Source: DAITBA01 sp036824005 (GTDB taxonomy: Bacteria; Pseudomonadota; Gammaproteobacteria; Burkholderiales; Rhodocyclaceae). Taken from it: a DNA stretch of 11,112 bases. The notes beneath the pieces are model-generated. The model searched no databases and was not told where the DNA came from. It saw nothing but the letters and a program-made list of their open reading frames with translations. Of this stretch, positions 1 through 6,371 are shown piece by piece. The stretch lies in the NCBI GenBank assembly GCA_036824005.1, contig DAITBA010000039.1, positions 1 through 11,112 on the forward strand, read 5' to 3'. The translations under genes and the position numbers were made by a program. Position 1 is the first letter of the stretch. Each line of letters begins with the position of its first letter.

Positions 1-88
1 TAAACGAATGACTGGTGTCCGGCAGTCAAGAGGCCTCGGCAACAACCCGCTATTGAAGAATGCAGATTTATATTCGGCACAGACGACG

Positions 89-544
89 CTACGATTTGTG
101 AACTCCGCGCAGATGAGCAGTAACGTATTGCCCGGTTAGTCCTTTGGCAGTAGGGCGTTGAGCTAACTCGTTCAAGATTCCACACTCGCTGGCATCGCGA
201 GAGTCTTTGCATTGATCCCGCAGATCACGTAGTTGGCGCTCTAGTTTCTTCAGTTCGCGGATACGAGTCACAACATGGCCGACATGTTCGTCGAGCAGAT
301 CGTTGACCGCCCCGCAGTTTTCCGCTGGCGAATCCTTGAAGCGCAGTAACACCCGGATCTCGTCGAGCGTCATGTCCAGGCTGCGGCAATTGCGAATGAA
401 CGACAGCCGCTCGGCGTGGGCGTCGCCATAAATACGGTAGTTGCCTTCGGTGCGAGCGGGTTCCGGCAGCAGCCCTTCGCGCTCGTAATAGCGAATGGTT
501 TCAACCTGGGTGCCGGTGTGGCGGGCAAGCTCTCCGATTTTCAT
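89..544 (-). CDS. cadR: MerR-family Cd/Pb/Zn-responsive regulator (CadR/PbrR type)
   Basis: Metal-sensing transcription activator of the CadR/PbrR branch of the MerR family, 151 residues, the usual length. The N-terminus carries the winged-helix DNA-binding domain (about 1-70: MKIGELA, ETIRYYEREGLLP, GNYRIYG, RSLDMTLDEI). A dimerisation coiled coil follows (about 80-115). The three cysteines that bind metal in CadR/PbrR are visible as C77 (NCGAVN), C112 (QC) and C121 (ECGIL), with one more Cys at 53. The nine-residue step from C112 to C121 is like that of PbrR. The C-terminus (AHLRGVHKS) lacks the His-rich tail of Pseudomonas CadR, so a second His-based metal site is probably absent. It is transcribed divergently from the ATPase gene and faces the operator in the 104-bp gap. 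Which metal it senses (Cd, Pb or Zn) cannot be settled from sequence. There is no good ribosome binding site before the ATG. Confidence 0.93.
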   Translation of the reverse strand: MKIGELARHTGTQVETIRYYEREGLLPEPARTEGNYRIYGDAHAERLSFIRNCRSLDMTLDEIRVLLRFKDSPAENCGAVNDLLDEHVGHVVTRIRELKKLERQLRDLRDQCKDSRDASECGILNELAQRPTAKGLTGQYVTAHLRGVHKS

Positions 545-608
545 GTTGATATGGCGACCCGTTTCTCCGTATCTGAAGTGAATCGGCCTATACCGGAATT
601 GTAGCTGC

Positions 609-639
609 TTGACTCTTTAGCCGCTACAGGGTTTCTAAT
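609..639 (+). promoter_or_regulatory. MerR-type promoter of the ATPase gene (19-bp spacer)
   Basis: A -35 hexamer TTGACT (609-614) and a -10 hexamer TCTAAT (634-639) are separated by 19 bp. That overlong spacing is the hallmark of promoters twisted open by MerR-family activators. The expected transcription start, 6-8 bp past the -10, lies at about 645-647, only 2-4 bases before the ATG at 649. Confidence 0.85.
612..632. promoter_or_regulatory. CadR/PbrR operator dyad
   Basis: An imperfect 21-bp palindrome sits inside the spacer between the -35 and -10. The left arm is ACTCTTTAGC (612-621), the centre is C622 and the right arm is GCTACAGGGT (623-632). Seven of the ten arm pairs are complementary. 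It closely resembles known CadR/PbrR operators, which share a GCTACAGGGT arm. Its position in the spacer fits activation of the ATPase gene by the divergent regulator. Confidence 0.85.
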
Positions 640-648
640 GAGCTTGCT

Positions 649-2892
649 ATGGAAAACTTCGTAAAGTCGGCCAATCGTCCAAGTCCCCTCGGGGACGCTA
701 CGCCCTGTGCATGCCAGGGCGGTTGTTCTGCGCCTGTTTCATTGACCGCGGCTCCAGCATCGGCAGTTGGCGCCGGAACATCAGCGGTCTTTCGCATTCC
801 GTCGATGGACTGTCCGACCGAAGAAAACGACATCCGCAAGGCCTTGGCCGGCATCGACGGGATTCGCGCGCTACGCTTTGAACTGTCGGCCCGCACCATC
901 ACCATCGACGCGGATGCGCTGGCACTGGAGGCGGCGCTGGCTGTGATCCGACAAGCCGGCTTCGAGCCCGAGCCGCTGAAACCCGATTCCATTTCACCGG
1001 CGGCGAGTGGCCTTGGCGATTTTGGCCGAGCGCTGGCGGCTCTAGGCTTGGCTGTTGCGGCGGAAGCCGTGCATTTCTTCGCTCCCGATACGCCGCCCTT
1101 CAGGGGGGTGGGTATGGCGTTAGCCGCTGTTGCCATCTGGCTTTCCGGGTTCTCCACCTATAGCAAGGGCCTGGCGGCCCTGCGACGTGGGCAGTTGAAC
1201 ATGAACGCGCTGATGGGCGTGGCTGTGACCGGCGCATTCCTGATCGGGCAGTGGCCAGAGGCGGCGATGGTCATGGCCTTGTACGCCATTGCCGAACTGA
1301 TCGAGGCGCGCTCCGTGGATCGAGCCCGCAATGCGATCAAGAGCTTGCTGGCACTGACGCCGGATACCGCCGAAGTTCGACAAGCCGATGGGCGGTGGCA
1401 CGAGCTTGCCGCCGCGCAGGTAACGCTTGGGGCAGTAGCGCGGGTGAAGCCGGGCGCGCGCATTCCATTGGATGGCCGGGTGACGGCGGGCAGCAGCGCG
1501 GTGAATCAGGCACCAGTGACGGGAGAGAGCATTCCAGTCGACAAGGCGATCGGCGACCTGGTCTTCGCCGGCACCATCAATGAGACCGGCACCCTGGAGT
1601 TCGAGGTCACGGCCACGGCCGACAACACCACGCTCGCCCGGATCATCCATGCCGTCGAACAGGCCCAGGAGGCGCGGGCGCCGACCCAGCGTTTTGTCGA
1701 CCGCTTCGCGGCGATCTATACGCCAGCGGTTTTTTTCATCGCGCTGGCGATGGCTGCGCTTGGCCCCTGGCTGTTCGGCTGGGGCTGGACTCAGTCGCTC
1801 TACAAGGCACTGGTGTTGCTGGTCATCGCCTGTCCTTGCGCGCTGGTGATCGCCACGCCGGTGACCGTGGTCAGCGGGTTGGCGGCGGCCGCTCGGCGCG
1901 GCATCCTGATCAAGGGCGGCGTCTACCTCGAAGAGGCCCGCAAACTGCGCGCGATTGCTCTGGACAAGACGGGAACCATCACCGAGGGCAAACCACGGTT
2001 GGTTGCCACCGAAGTGTTGCCATCGGCGGTGCTGGAAGCACAGGTGCTCTCATGGGCGGCGACCCTGGCCGGGCATTCCGACCACCCGGTGGCGAAGGCG
2101 ATTGCCTCAGGCCTGAATCTGCCGGAAAACGGCCTCACCGATTTCGTTGCGCTGCCGGGGCGCGGCATCGAAGCTCGCACGGATGGCCAGCAACTCACAT
2201 TGGGCAACCACCGGCTGATCGAAGATCGGCGTCTATGCAGTGCCGAAATCGAGGCCCGGCTGTATGCTCACGAAGCGCAAGGCCGCAGTGTGACGCTGCT
2301 GGCATCCGAACAGCAGGTGCTGGCGATCTTCGCGGTGGCTGATACGATCAAGGAAAGCTCTAGGGAAGCATTGAAGCAACTGCACCGGCTTGGCATTACC
2401 TCCGTGATGCTGACGGGCGACAACAGTGCAACGGCCAGCACGATCGCCAAGCAGGCGGGTATCGACGATGCACGCGGCAACCTGCTGCCCGAGGACAAAC
2501 TGGCGGCTATCGAAGAATTGCAGCGTCGCTACGGCGCGACGGCCATGACCGGGGATGGCATTAACGACGCGCCGGCCCTGGCCCGCGCTGACATTGGCGT
2601 GGCGATGGGCGCGGCAGGCACCGACACGGCGATGGAAGCGGCCGATGTGGTCGTCATGAATGACGATCTGCGCCGTATTCCGGAAACCATTCGGCTGTCG
2701 CGGCGAGTTCATTCCGTTCTTTGGCAGAACATCGCGCTAGCGCTCGGCATCAAGGCGGTGTTCCTGGTGCTGGCGATTGCCGGGAACGCCACCATGTGGA
2801 TGGCGGTGTTCGCCGATATGGGGGCAAGCCTGCTGGTAGTTGCAAATGGGTTACGTTTACTTCGCAAACCAATTTTCCCTGTCAGAACTTAG
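649..2892 (+). CDS. cadA: P1B-2-type Zn/Cd/Pb-exporting ATPase
   Basis: Inner-membrane heavy-metal P-type ATPase, 747 residues, that exports soft divalent cations (Zn2+, Cd2+, Pb2+) from the cytoplasm using ATP. Motifs in order: a cysteine cluster C20-A-C22-QGG-C26; one heavy-metal-associated domain with MDCPTEE (53-59); membrane helices about 125-215; actuator motif TGES (291-294); the transport-site CPC (395-397); phosphorylation motif DKTGT (439-443); SDHP (477-480, P1B-specific HP); GDGINDAP (635-642). In the last helix pair K702 and D723 are 21 residues apart, as K693 and D714 are in E. coli ZntA, which supports the P1B-2 Zn/Cd/Pb class rather than Cu. The start at 649 keeps the cysteine cluster in the protein but has no clear ribosome binding site. 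It follows the MerR-type promoter directly and is 17 bp upstream of the czcI-like gene. Confidence 0.96.
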   Translation: MENFVKSANRPSPLGDATPCACQGGCSAPVSLTAAPASAVGAGTSAVFRIPSMDCPTEENDIRKALAGIDGIRALRFELSARTITIDADALALEAALAVIRQAGFEPEPLKPDSISPAASGLGDFGRALAALGLAVAAEAVHFFAPDTPPFRGVGMALAAVAIWLSGFSTYSKGLAALRRGQLNMNALMGVAVTGAFLIGQWPEAAMVMALYAIAELIEARSVDRARNAIKSLLALTPDTAEVRQADGRWHELAAAQVTLGAVARVKPGARIPLDGRVTAGSSAVNQAPVTGESIPVDKAIGDLVFAGTINETGTLEFEVTATADNTTLARIIHAVEQAQEARAPTQRFVDRFAAIYTPAVFFIALAMAALGPWLFGWGWTQSLYKALVLLVIACPCALVIATPVTVVSGLAAAARRGILIKGGVYLEEARKLRAIALDKTGTITEGKPRLVATEVLPSAVLEAQVLSWAATLAGHSDHPVAKAIASGLNLPENGLTDFVALPGRGIEARTDGQQLTLGNHRLIEDRRLCSAEIEARLYAHEAQGRSVTLLASEQQVLAIFAVADTIKESSREALKQLHRLGITSVMLTGDNSATASTIAKQAGIDDARGNLLPEDKLAAIEELQRRYGATAMTGDGINDAPALARADIGVAMGAAGTDTAMEAADVVVMNDDLRRIPETIRLSRRVHSVLWQNIALALGIKAVFLVLAIAGNATMWMAVFADMGASLLVVANGLRLLRKPIFPVRT

Positions 2893-2902
2893 CTGCTACA
2901 AT
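2873..2902 (+). promoter_or_regulatory. Possible secondary promoter before czcI
   Basis: A good -10-like TACAAT (2897-2902) lies 7 bp before the czcI ATG, with a poor -35 (TTTTCC, 2873-2878) 18 bp upstream. It overlaps the 3' end of the ATPase gene. If used, the transcript would be leaderless or nearly so. The -35 is weak, so this is tentative. Confidence 0.35.
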
Positions 2903-2909
2903 TTCGCGC

Positions 2910-3263
2910 ATGCGTCGCTGGCTCTCCATTCTGTTGCTTGTCTTCCTGCCGCTCCAGTTCAGCTGGGCAGCAGTCGGCGTCTATTGCCAGCATGAGTCGG
3001 GGGCCGCCGCCAAGCACTTCGGCCATCACGATCACCAGCACAAGGCCGATGCCAGCCAAGGTGATAAAGCCGATCCGAAGGTATCCGGCGGGATCGACAA
3101 TGACTGCGGTGCCTGCCATGCCGGATGCGCTGCGGCCATCTTCGGTGAAATCCAGATTTCAGCACTCTCATATGCGTCGGCAGTCGTCGATGATTATCGG
3201 CACAGCCAGAACACTTCTCCGCATTACCAGCCCGAGCGCCCTAACTGGGCGCCCCTCGCCTAA
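2910..3263 (+). CDS. czcI: CzcI-like secreted metal-resistance protein
   Basis: Small exported protein, 117 residues, resembling CzcI, which precedes czcC in Cupriavidus-type czc operons and is thought to have a regulatory or periplasmic role that is not firmly established. It has a signal peptide (1-20, RRWLSILLLVFLPLQFSWA), then CQHE (26-29), a His-rich stretch HFGHHDHQH (36-44), a CGACHAGC cysteine motif (66-73) and the C-terminal PERPNWAPL. These Cys and His residues could bind metal in the periplasm. The ATG at 2910 was chosen because the signal peptide starts there; the frame is open further upstream inside cadA. No Shine-Dalgarno sequence is visible, and a TACAAT hexamer lies just upstream (2897-2902). 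The stop codon sits in a hairpin loop. Confidence 0.82.
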   Translation: MRRWLSILLLVFLPLQFSWAAVGVYCQHESGAAAKHFGHHDHQHKADASQGDKADPKVSGGIDNDCGACHAGCAAAIFGEIQISALSYASAVVDDYRHSQNTSPHYQPERPNWAPLA

Positions 3264-3272
3264 TCGGCGAGG
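3236..3272 (+). promoter_or_regulatory. Tandem hairpins over the czcI stop codon
   Basis: Two adjacent perfect stems. The first is GCGCCC (3236-3241) with GGGCGC (3247-3252) around a 5-base loop. The second is CCTCGCC (3254-3260) with GGCGAGG (3266-3272) around loop TAATC, which contains the czcI TAA stop (3261-3263). No T-run follows, so neither is a standard intrinsic terminator. They could slow polymerase, protect the RNA end or take part in attenuation. Confidence 0.5.
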
Positions 3273-3322
3273 CGGGCGATCTGTTGCTACCCTGCATTCC
3301 CCCCGCATCCCCTATGTAACGT

Positions 3323-3377
3323 GACGGCCTGATCCGTCCGTTGCATGTCGACCTTAACGGGTCGTGCCTCGCCGATT
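3323..3377 (+). promoter_or_regulatory. Structured leader of czcC with alternative pairing arm
   Basis: The czcI-czcC gap (3264-3412) holds no gene. It contains two small stems, GACGG/CCGTC (3323-3327 with 3334-3338) and CGACC/GGTCG (3349-3353 with 3360-3364). Next comes GCCTCGCCGATT (3366-3377), the exact 12-base reverse complement of 3262-3273. That arm competes with the hairpin on the czcI stop codon. Confidence 0.4.
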
Positions 3378-3412
3378 CCCCCCCGTGTGTGCTTTCATCA
3401 CAGGAGAATCGG

Positions 3413-4678
3413 ATGGTTCAGAAACATCATCATCGCTGGCTGAGTCGAACCCTATGCCTTGCCATTGGCGGCATGCTGGCGGCTGGCAATCTATGGGCGC
3501 AATCCGCGCCACTCACGCTCAAACAGGCATTCGAAGCGGCGTGGTCTCGCCAACCTGAAGCGCAATCACTCGCTGAACGCCGCGAGGCCGCCGAGGCACG
3601 TAGGCAAAGTGCAGACAGTTGGACGGCCGAGCCTCCGTCGCTGGAAGTTTCGGCCAAGACGGATCAGCTCAACAAGAACCAAGGAAGCCGCGAATACGTC
3701 GCGGGAATTGCCTTGCCCTTGTGGCTGCCCGGTGAGCGTTCGCGAACCGGCGCACTGGCCGATGCCGAATCCAGGGCGACCGCCAGCCGTGCCCTGGGAT
3801 CTCAATTACGTACCGCCGCCACCGTGCGCGAAGCCTGGTGGGCATGGCAGCGTGCGCGCATCGAAAAGGGACTCGCGCAGGAGCGACTGAACGGTGCCCG
3901 TCAATTGGCGTCGGATGTCGTTCGGCGCGTCAAGGCCGGCGATCTTGCCCGCTCCGACCAGCACCAGGCGGATGGCGCGGCAGCAACCGCGGAGGTGGCC
4001 CTGGCCGAAACCAACACGGCTTTGGCGACGGCGACACAGCAACTGCGCGCGTTGATCGGGATGGCTCCGATTTCCCAAGGTGATGAGGTTTCTGCCGCTG
4101 GCGAACCTGCGCCGGCCGTGCCTGCCGATTTTGCCGCACTGGATACTTCGCATCCGGCAGTCATCGAACTGCTCAACCGCGCTGAAGTTGCCAGGCGGGG
4201 TGCAGAACTGGCGGAAGTCCAGACCCGCGCGAACCCGGAATTGACGCTCGCCACGACACGCGACCGAGGCGTGTTCGGTGATCCCTACCAGCAGACAGTC
4301 ACTGTCGGCATCCGCTTTCCATTCGGCTCGGAGAGCCGCAATCGCGCCAAGGCCGGTCTGGCCCGCGCCGAGGCGATCGAGGCGGAAGGGCAATTGAGGC
4401 TGGAGCGCGAACGCCTGATCGCCGATCTGGAGGCGGCACGCGTGCGCGTCGAGTCCGCCCAGCAACAACTCACGGCTGCCGACAAGCGTGCCCAACTGGC
4501 GCGCGAATCCAGGGGGTTCTTCGAGAAATCCTTCCGCCTGGGTGAAAGCGATTTGCCCACGCGCTTGCGCATCGAACTGGAAGCTGCCGAAGGCGAACGA
4601 CAGGCCGCGCGTGCGCGCATCGATCTGGCAGCAGCCGTTTCCCTCTTGCGGCAGACCCTCGGTCTGCTCCCCGAATGA
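3413..4678 (+). CDS. czcC: CzcC-like outer-membrane factor of RND metal efflux
   Basis: TolC-family outer-membrane channel subunit, 421 residues, which would form the exit duct of the CzcCBA-type tripartite efflux system. It has a signal peptide (about 1-29, ending NLWA), then LTLKQAFEAAWSRQPE (34-49), typical of outer-membrane efflux proteins. The family's internal repeat shows as VRRVKAGDLARSD (170-182) and its partner FEKSFRLGESDLPTRL (370-385). The long helical stretches (about 45-70, 130-215, 310-415) fit the periplasmic barrel. The frame is open 24 codons further upstream from a TTG at 3341. ATG 3413 is preferred because it has AGGAG (3402-3406) at 6-bp spacing and begins the signal peptide, which carries HHH at residues 5-7. 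The stop codon overlaps an ATG at 4675. Confidence 0.93.
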   Translation: MVQKHHHRWLSRTLCLAIGGMLAAGNLWAQSAPLTLKQAFEAAWSRQPEAQSLAERREAAEARRQSADSWTAEPPSLEVSAKTDQLNKNQGSREYVAGIALPLWLPGERSRTGALADAESRATASRALGSQLRTAATVREAWWAWQRARIEKGLAQERLNGARQLASDVVRRVKAGDLARSDQHQADGAAATAEVALAETNTALATATQQLRALIGMAPISQGDEVSAAGEPAPAVPADFAALDTSHPAVIELLNRAEVARRGAELAEVQTRANPELTLATTRDRGVFGDPYQQTVTVGIRFPFGSESRNRAKAGLARAEAIEAEGQLRLERERLIADLEAARVRVESAQQQLTAADKRAQLARESRGFFEKSFRLGESDLPTRLRIELEAAEGERQAARARIDLAAAVSLLRQTLGLLPE

Positions 4679-4695
4679 ACACAAGGAATCCAAGC

Positions 4696-5256
4696 ATGAA
4701 TCGTTTCAGGAATAGGTTGATCACTCTGATGGGGGCGGTTGGTCTCGCTTTATCCGTGACCACGGCATGGGCAGGCGAAGGTCATGATCACGGCGATGCC
4801 CCGGTCACCACCGGTGGACCGGCTTTGCCACGTTTCACGGCCGTGTCCGAGTTGTTCGAATTGGTCGGCGTGGTCAATGGCAAGCAGATCACGCTTTATC
4901 TCGATCGCTTTGGCGATGGCAGTCCAGTCAAGGATGCGAAGCTGGAGCTGGAACTTGGCGGTGTCAAGGTTCCCGTCGAGTCTCATGCCGAAGGTGAGTT
5001 CGAAGCCACTCTGACGCAGGAACTCAAGCCCGGTGTCGTTGCCGTTGCCGCGACGGTGATGGCGGGAGAGGAGAGCGACCTTCTGGCCGGAGAGCTTGAT
5101 CTGCACGATGAGGCAGCCGTCACCGAAGCCCATCGCCATGACTGGAAGGAATACCTCGCATGGGGCGTTGCCGGTTTCGCGGGACTGGTACTGCTGGCCG
5201 CGATTGCGCGTCGTGTACGCGCCTCACGTAACAACGTTATCGGAGGTGCAGCATGA
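4696..5256 (+). CDS. Exported, membrane-anchored efflux-associated protein with GHDHG motif
   Basis: Unnamed protein of 186 residues lying between the czcC and czcB homologues. Visible parts: signal peptide (1-26, ending TAWA); His-rich GEGHDHGDAP (27-36); a beta-rich domain (about 45-135: RFTAVSELFELVGVV, ITLYLDRFGDGSPV, LELELGGV, AGEESDLLAGEL); EAHRHDW (145-150); and a C-terminal membrane helix (about 153-171) followed by a basic tail. It should therefore sit on the periplasmic face of the inner membrane. From memory of the family, similar RF-A-SE-FELVG domains occur at the N-terminus of larger metal-efflux adaptors, so this may be a separated adaptor domain. The start at 4696 has AAGGA (4683-4687) at 8 bp. 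An ATG at 4675 overlapping the czcC stop would put seven extra residues before the signal peptide. The stop overlaps the czcB start (ATGA). Confidence 0.85.
   Translation: MNRFRNRLITLMGAVGLALSVTTAWAGEGHDHGDAPVTTGGPALPRFTAVSELFELVGVVNGKQITLYLDRFGDGSPVKDAKLELELGGVKVPVESHAEGEFEATLTQELKPGVVAVAATVMAGEESDLLAGELDLHDEAAVTEAHRHDWKEYLAWGVAGFAGLVLLAAIARRVRASRNNVIGGAA
5242..5247 (+). promoter_or_regulatory. Strong ribosome binding site of czcB
   Basis: GGAGGT sits 5 bp before the czcB ATG, inside the last codons of the preceding gene. It fixes the start at 5253 and, with the ATGA overlap, suggests translational coupling of the two genes. Confidence 0.8.
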
Positions 5257-6362
5257 GTCCGCGCAACCTGATTTCCGCATTGAGTCTGGTTGTCGCCATG
5301 GCTGCCGTGCCTGCTTGGGCGGGCGATGGTCACGACCATGGCGATGCACCGCCAGCTGCAAACAGCAACGGACCGAAACGCCTGCCGGACGGCAGCGTCT
5401 TTCTGCCCAAACCGGCACAACGTCAGATCGGCGTGCGCACACTGCCGGTCGCGGCCGGTGAACTGCCGCGCACCATTGAACTGGCCGGCAAGGTGGTCAT
5501 GGACCCGAATGCCGGCGGCAAGGTGCAGGCGATGGTCGCCGGGCGTCTTGAATCCGGTCCTCAAGGATTCCCAAGTATCGGACAAAGCGTGCGCAAGGGC
5601 GATGTGCTGGCGTATGTCGTGCCATCGAGCGGCCAGATCGAGCGCGCGAACCAGTCCGCACAGCTGGCGGAACTGCGTGCGGCACGCAGCCTTGCCGAAA
5701 AGCGGGTGGCACGTCTGAGGGAACTTGCTGACACGGTGCCGAAGAAGGAAATCGAGGCCGCCGAAAGCGAACTGGCCAGCCTGACTGAACGTGTGAGTGC
5801 TGTCGGCGGTGGATTGAGCAACCGCGATGCCCTGATTGCTCCAGTATCTGGTTTGGTCGCGTCGAGCAATGCAGTCGCCGGCCAGGTAGTGGACGCCCGC
5901 GAACTGGTGTTCGAGGTCGTCGATCCGAAGCGTTTGCGTGTTGAAGCCCTGGCCTACGATCCCGAGGTCCCAGCCGATGTCGCCTCCGCCAGCATTGCCG
6001 TCGGCCAGGAGCGTGTCTCGCTGATTTTCCTGGGCGGCGCACGCAGTATGCGCGAACAGGCCTTGCCGCTGATGTTTCGTGGCGAGGACGAACGCCTTGG
6101 GAGGCTGGCGGTGGGTCAGCCCATGAAAGTGTTCGTGCAGTCGCGCAGCAAGCTCCAAGGCTACAGCGTACCGGCGGCGTCTCTCATGAAGAACCCGGCC
6201 AACCAGACCATCGTTTGGGTGAAGACTGCGCCTGAGCGTTTTGAACCGCGCACGATCACGGTTGAGCCGCTGGATGGCGCGAACGTGGCGGTGATCTCCG
6301 GGCTTAAGGCCGGGGACCGCGTCGTCACGCGCGCCGCGACCCTGGTCAATCAGGTTCGCTAA
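5253..6362 (+). CDS. czcB: CzcB-like periplasmic adaptor (membrane fusion protein)
   Basis: RND efflux adaptor of the HlyD/CzcB family, 369 residues, that would link the inner-membrane pump to the outer-membrane channel. It has a signal peptide (1-23, ending PAWA) and then GDGHDHGDAPP (24-34), almost the same as in the preceding protein. The barrel-sandwich halves are about 78-125 (GGKVQAMVAGRLES, VRKGDVLAYV) and 192-222 (DALIAPVSGLV, AGQVVDARELVFEVVD). Between them lies a helical hairpin (about 127-184). Beta-barrel and membrane-proximal domains follow (225-369, ending KAGDRVVTRAATLV). At 369 residues it is much shorter than CzcB of Cupriavidus metallidurans (about 520), and the extra N-terminal domain of larger relatives may be supplied by the 186-residue neighbour. 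No lipobox is present, so it is probably soluble periplasmic. Confidence 0.93.
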   Translation: MSPRNLISALSLVVAMAAVPAWAGDGHDHGDAPPAANSNGPKRLPDGSVFLPKPAQRQIGVRTLPVAAGELPRTIELAGKVVMDPNAGGKVQAMVAGRLESGPQGFPSIGQSVRKGDVLAYVVPSSGQIERANQSAQLAELRAARSLAEKRVARLRELADTVPKKEIEAAESELASLTERVSAVGGGLSNRDALIAPVSGLVASSNAVAGQVVDARELVFEVVDPKRLRVEALAYDPEVPADVASASIAVGQERVSLIFLGGARSMREQALPLMFRGEDERLGRLAVGQPMKVFVQSRSKLQGYSVPAASLMKNPANQTIVWVKTAPERFEPRTITVEPLDGANVAVISGLKAGDRVVTRAATLVNQVR

Positions 6363-6371
6363 GGGGCTGCC

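Noticed and set aside
1..88. Possible gene end or terminator to the left of the regulator gene
   Set aside because: A short open frame exists, but there is no convincing protein sequence, hairpin or T-run. Nothing in these 88 bases can be supported.
545..648. Separate promoter for the divergent regulator gene
   Set aside because: A TATAGG-like hexamer is present on the minus strand, but no matching -35 or ribosome binding site is clear, so no site was assigned.
2721..2909. Upstream extension of the czcI frame inside cadA
   Set aside because: The extra residues are an out-of-frame reading of the ATPase C-terminus. The signal peptide starts exactly at the ATG at 2910.
3806..4693. Minus-strand open frame of 295 codons opposite czcC
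   Set aside because: It is a shadow of the czcC homologue, with no family features and a low-quality composition.
4983..6158. Long minus-strand open frame of 391 codons opposite the adaptor gene
   Set aside because: It is antisense to two well-supported genes, shows no recognisable domain or signal, and arises from GC-rich codon bias on the opposite strand.
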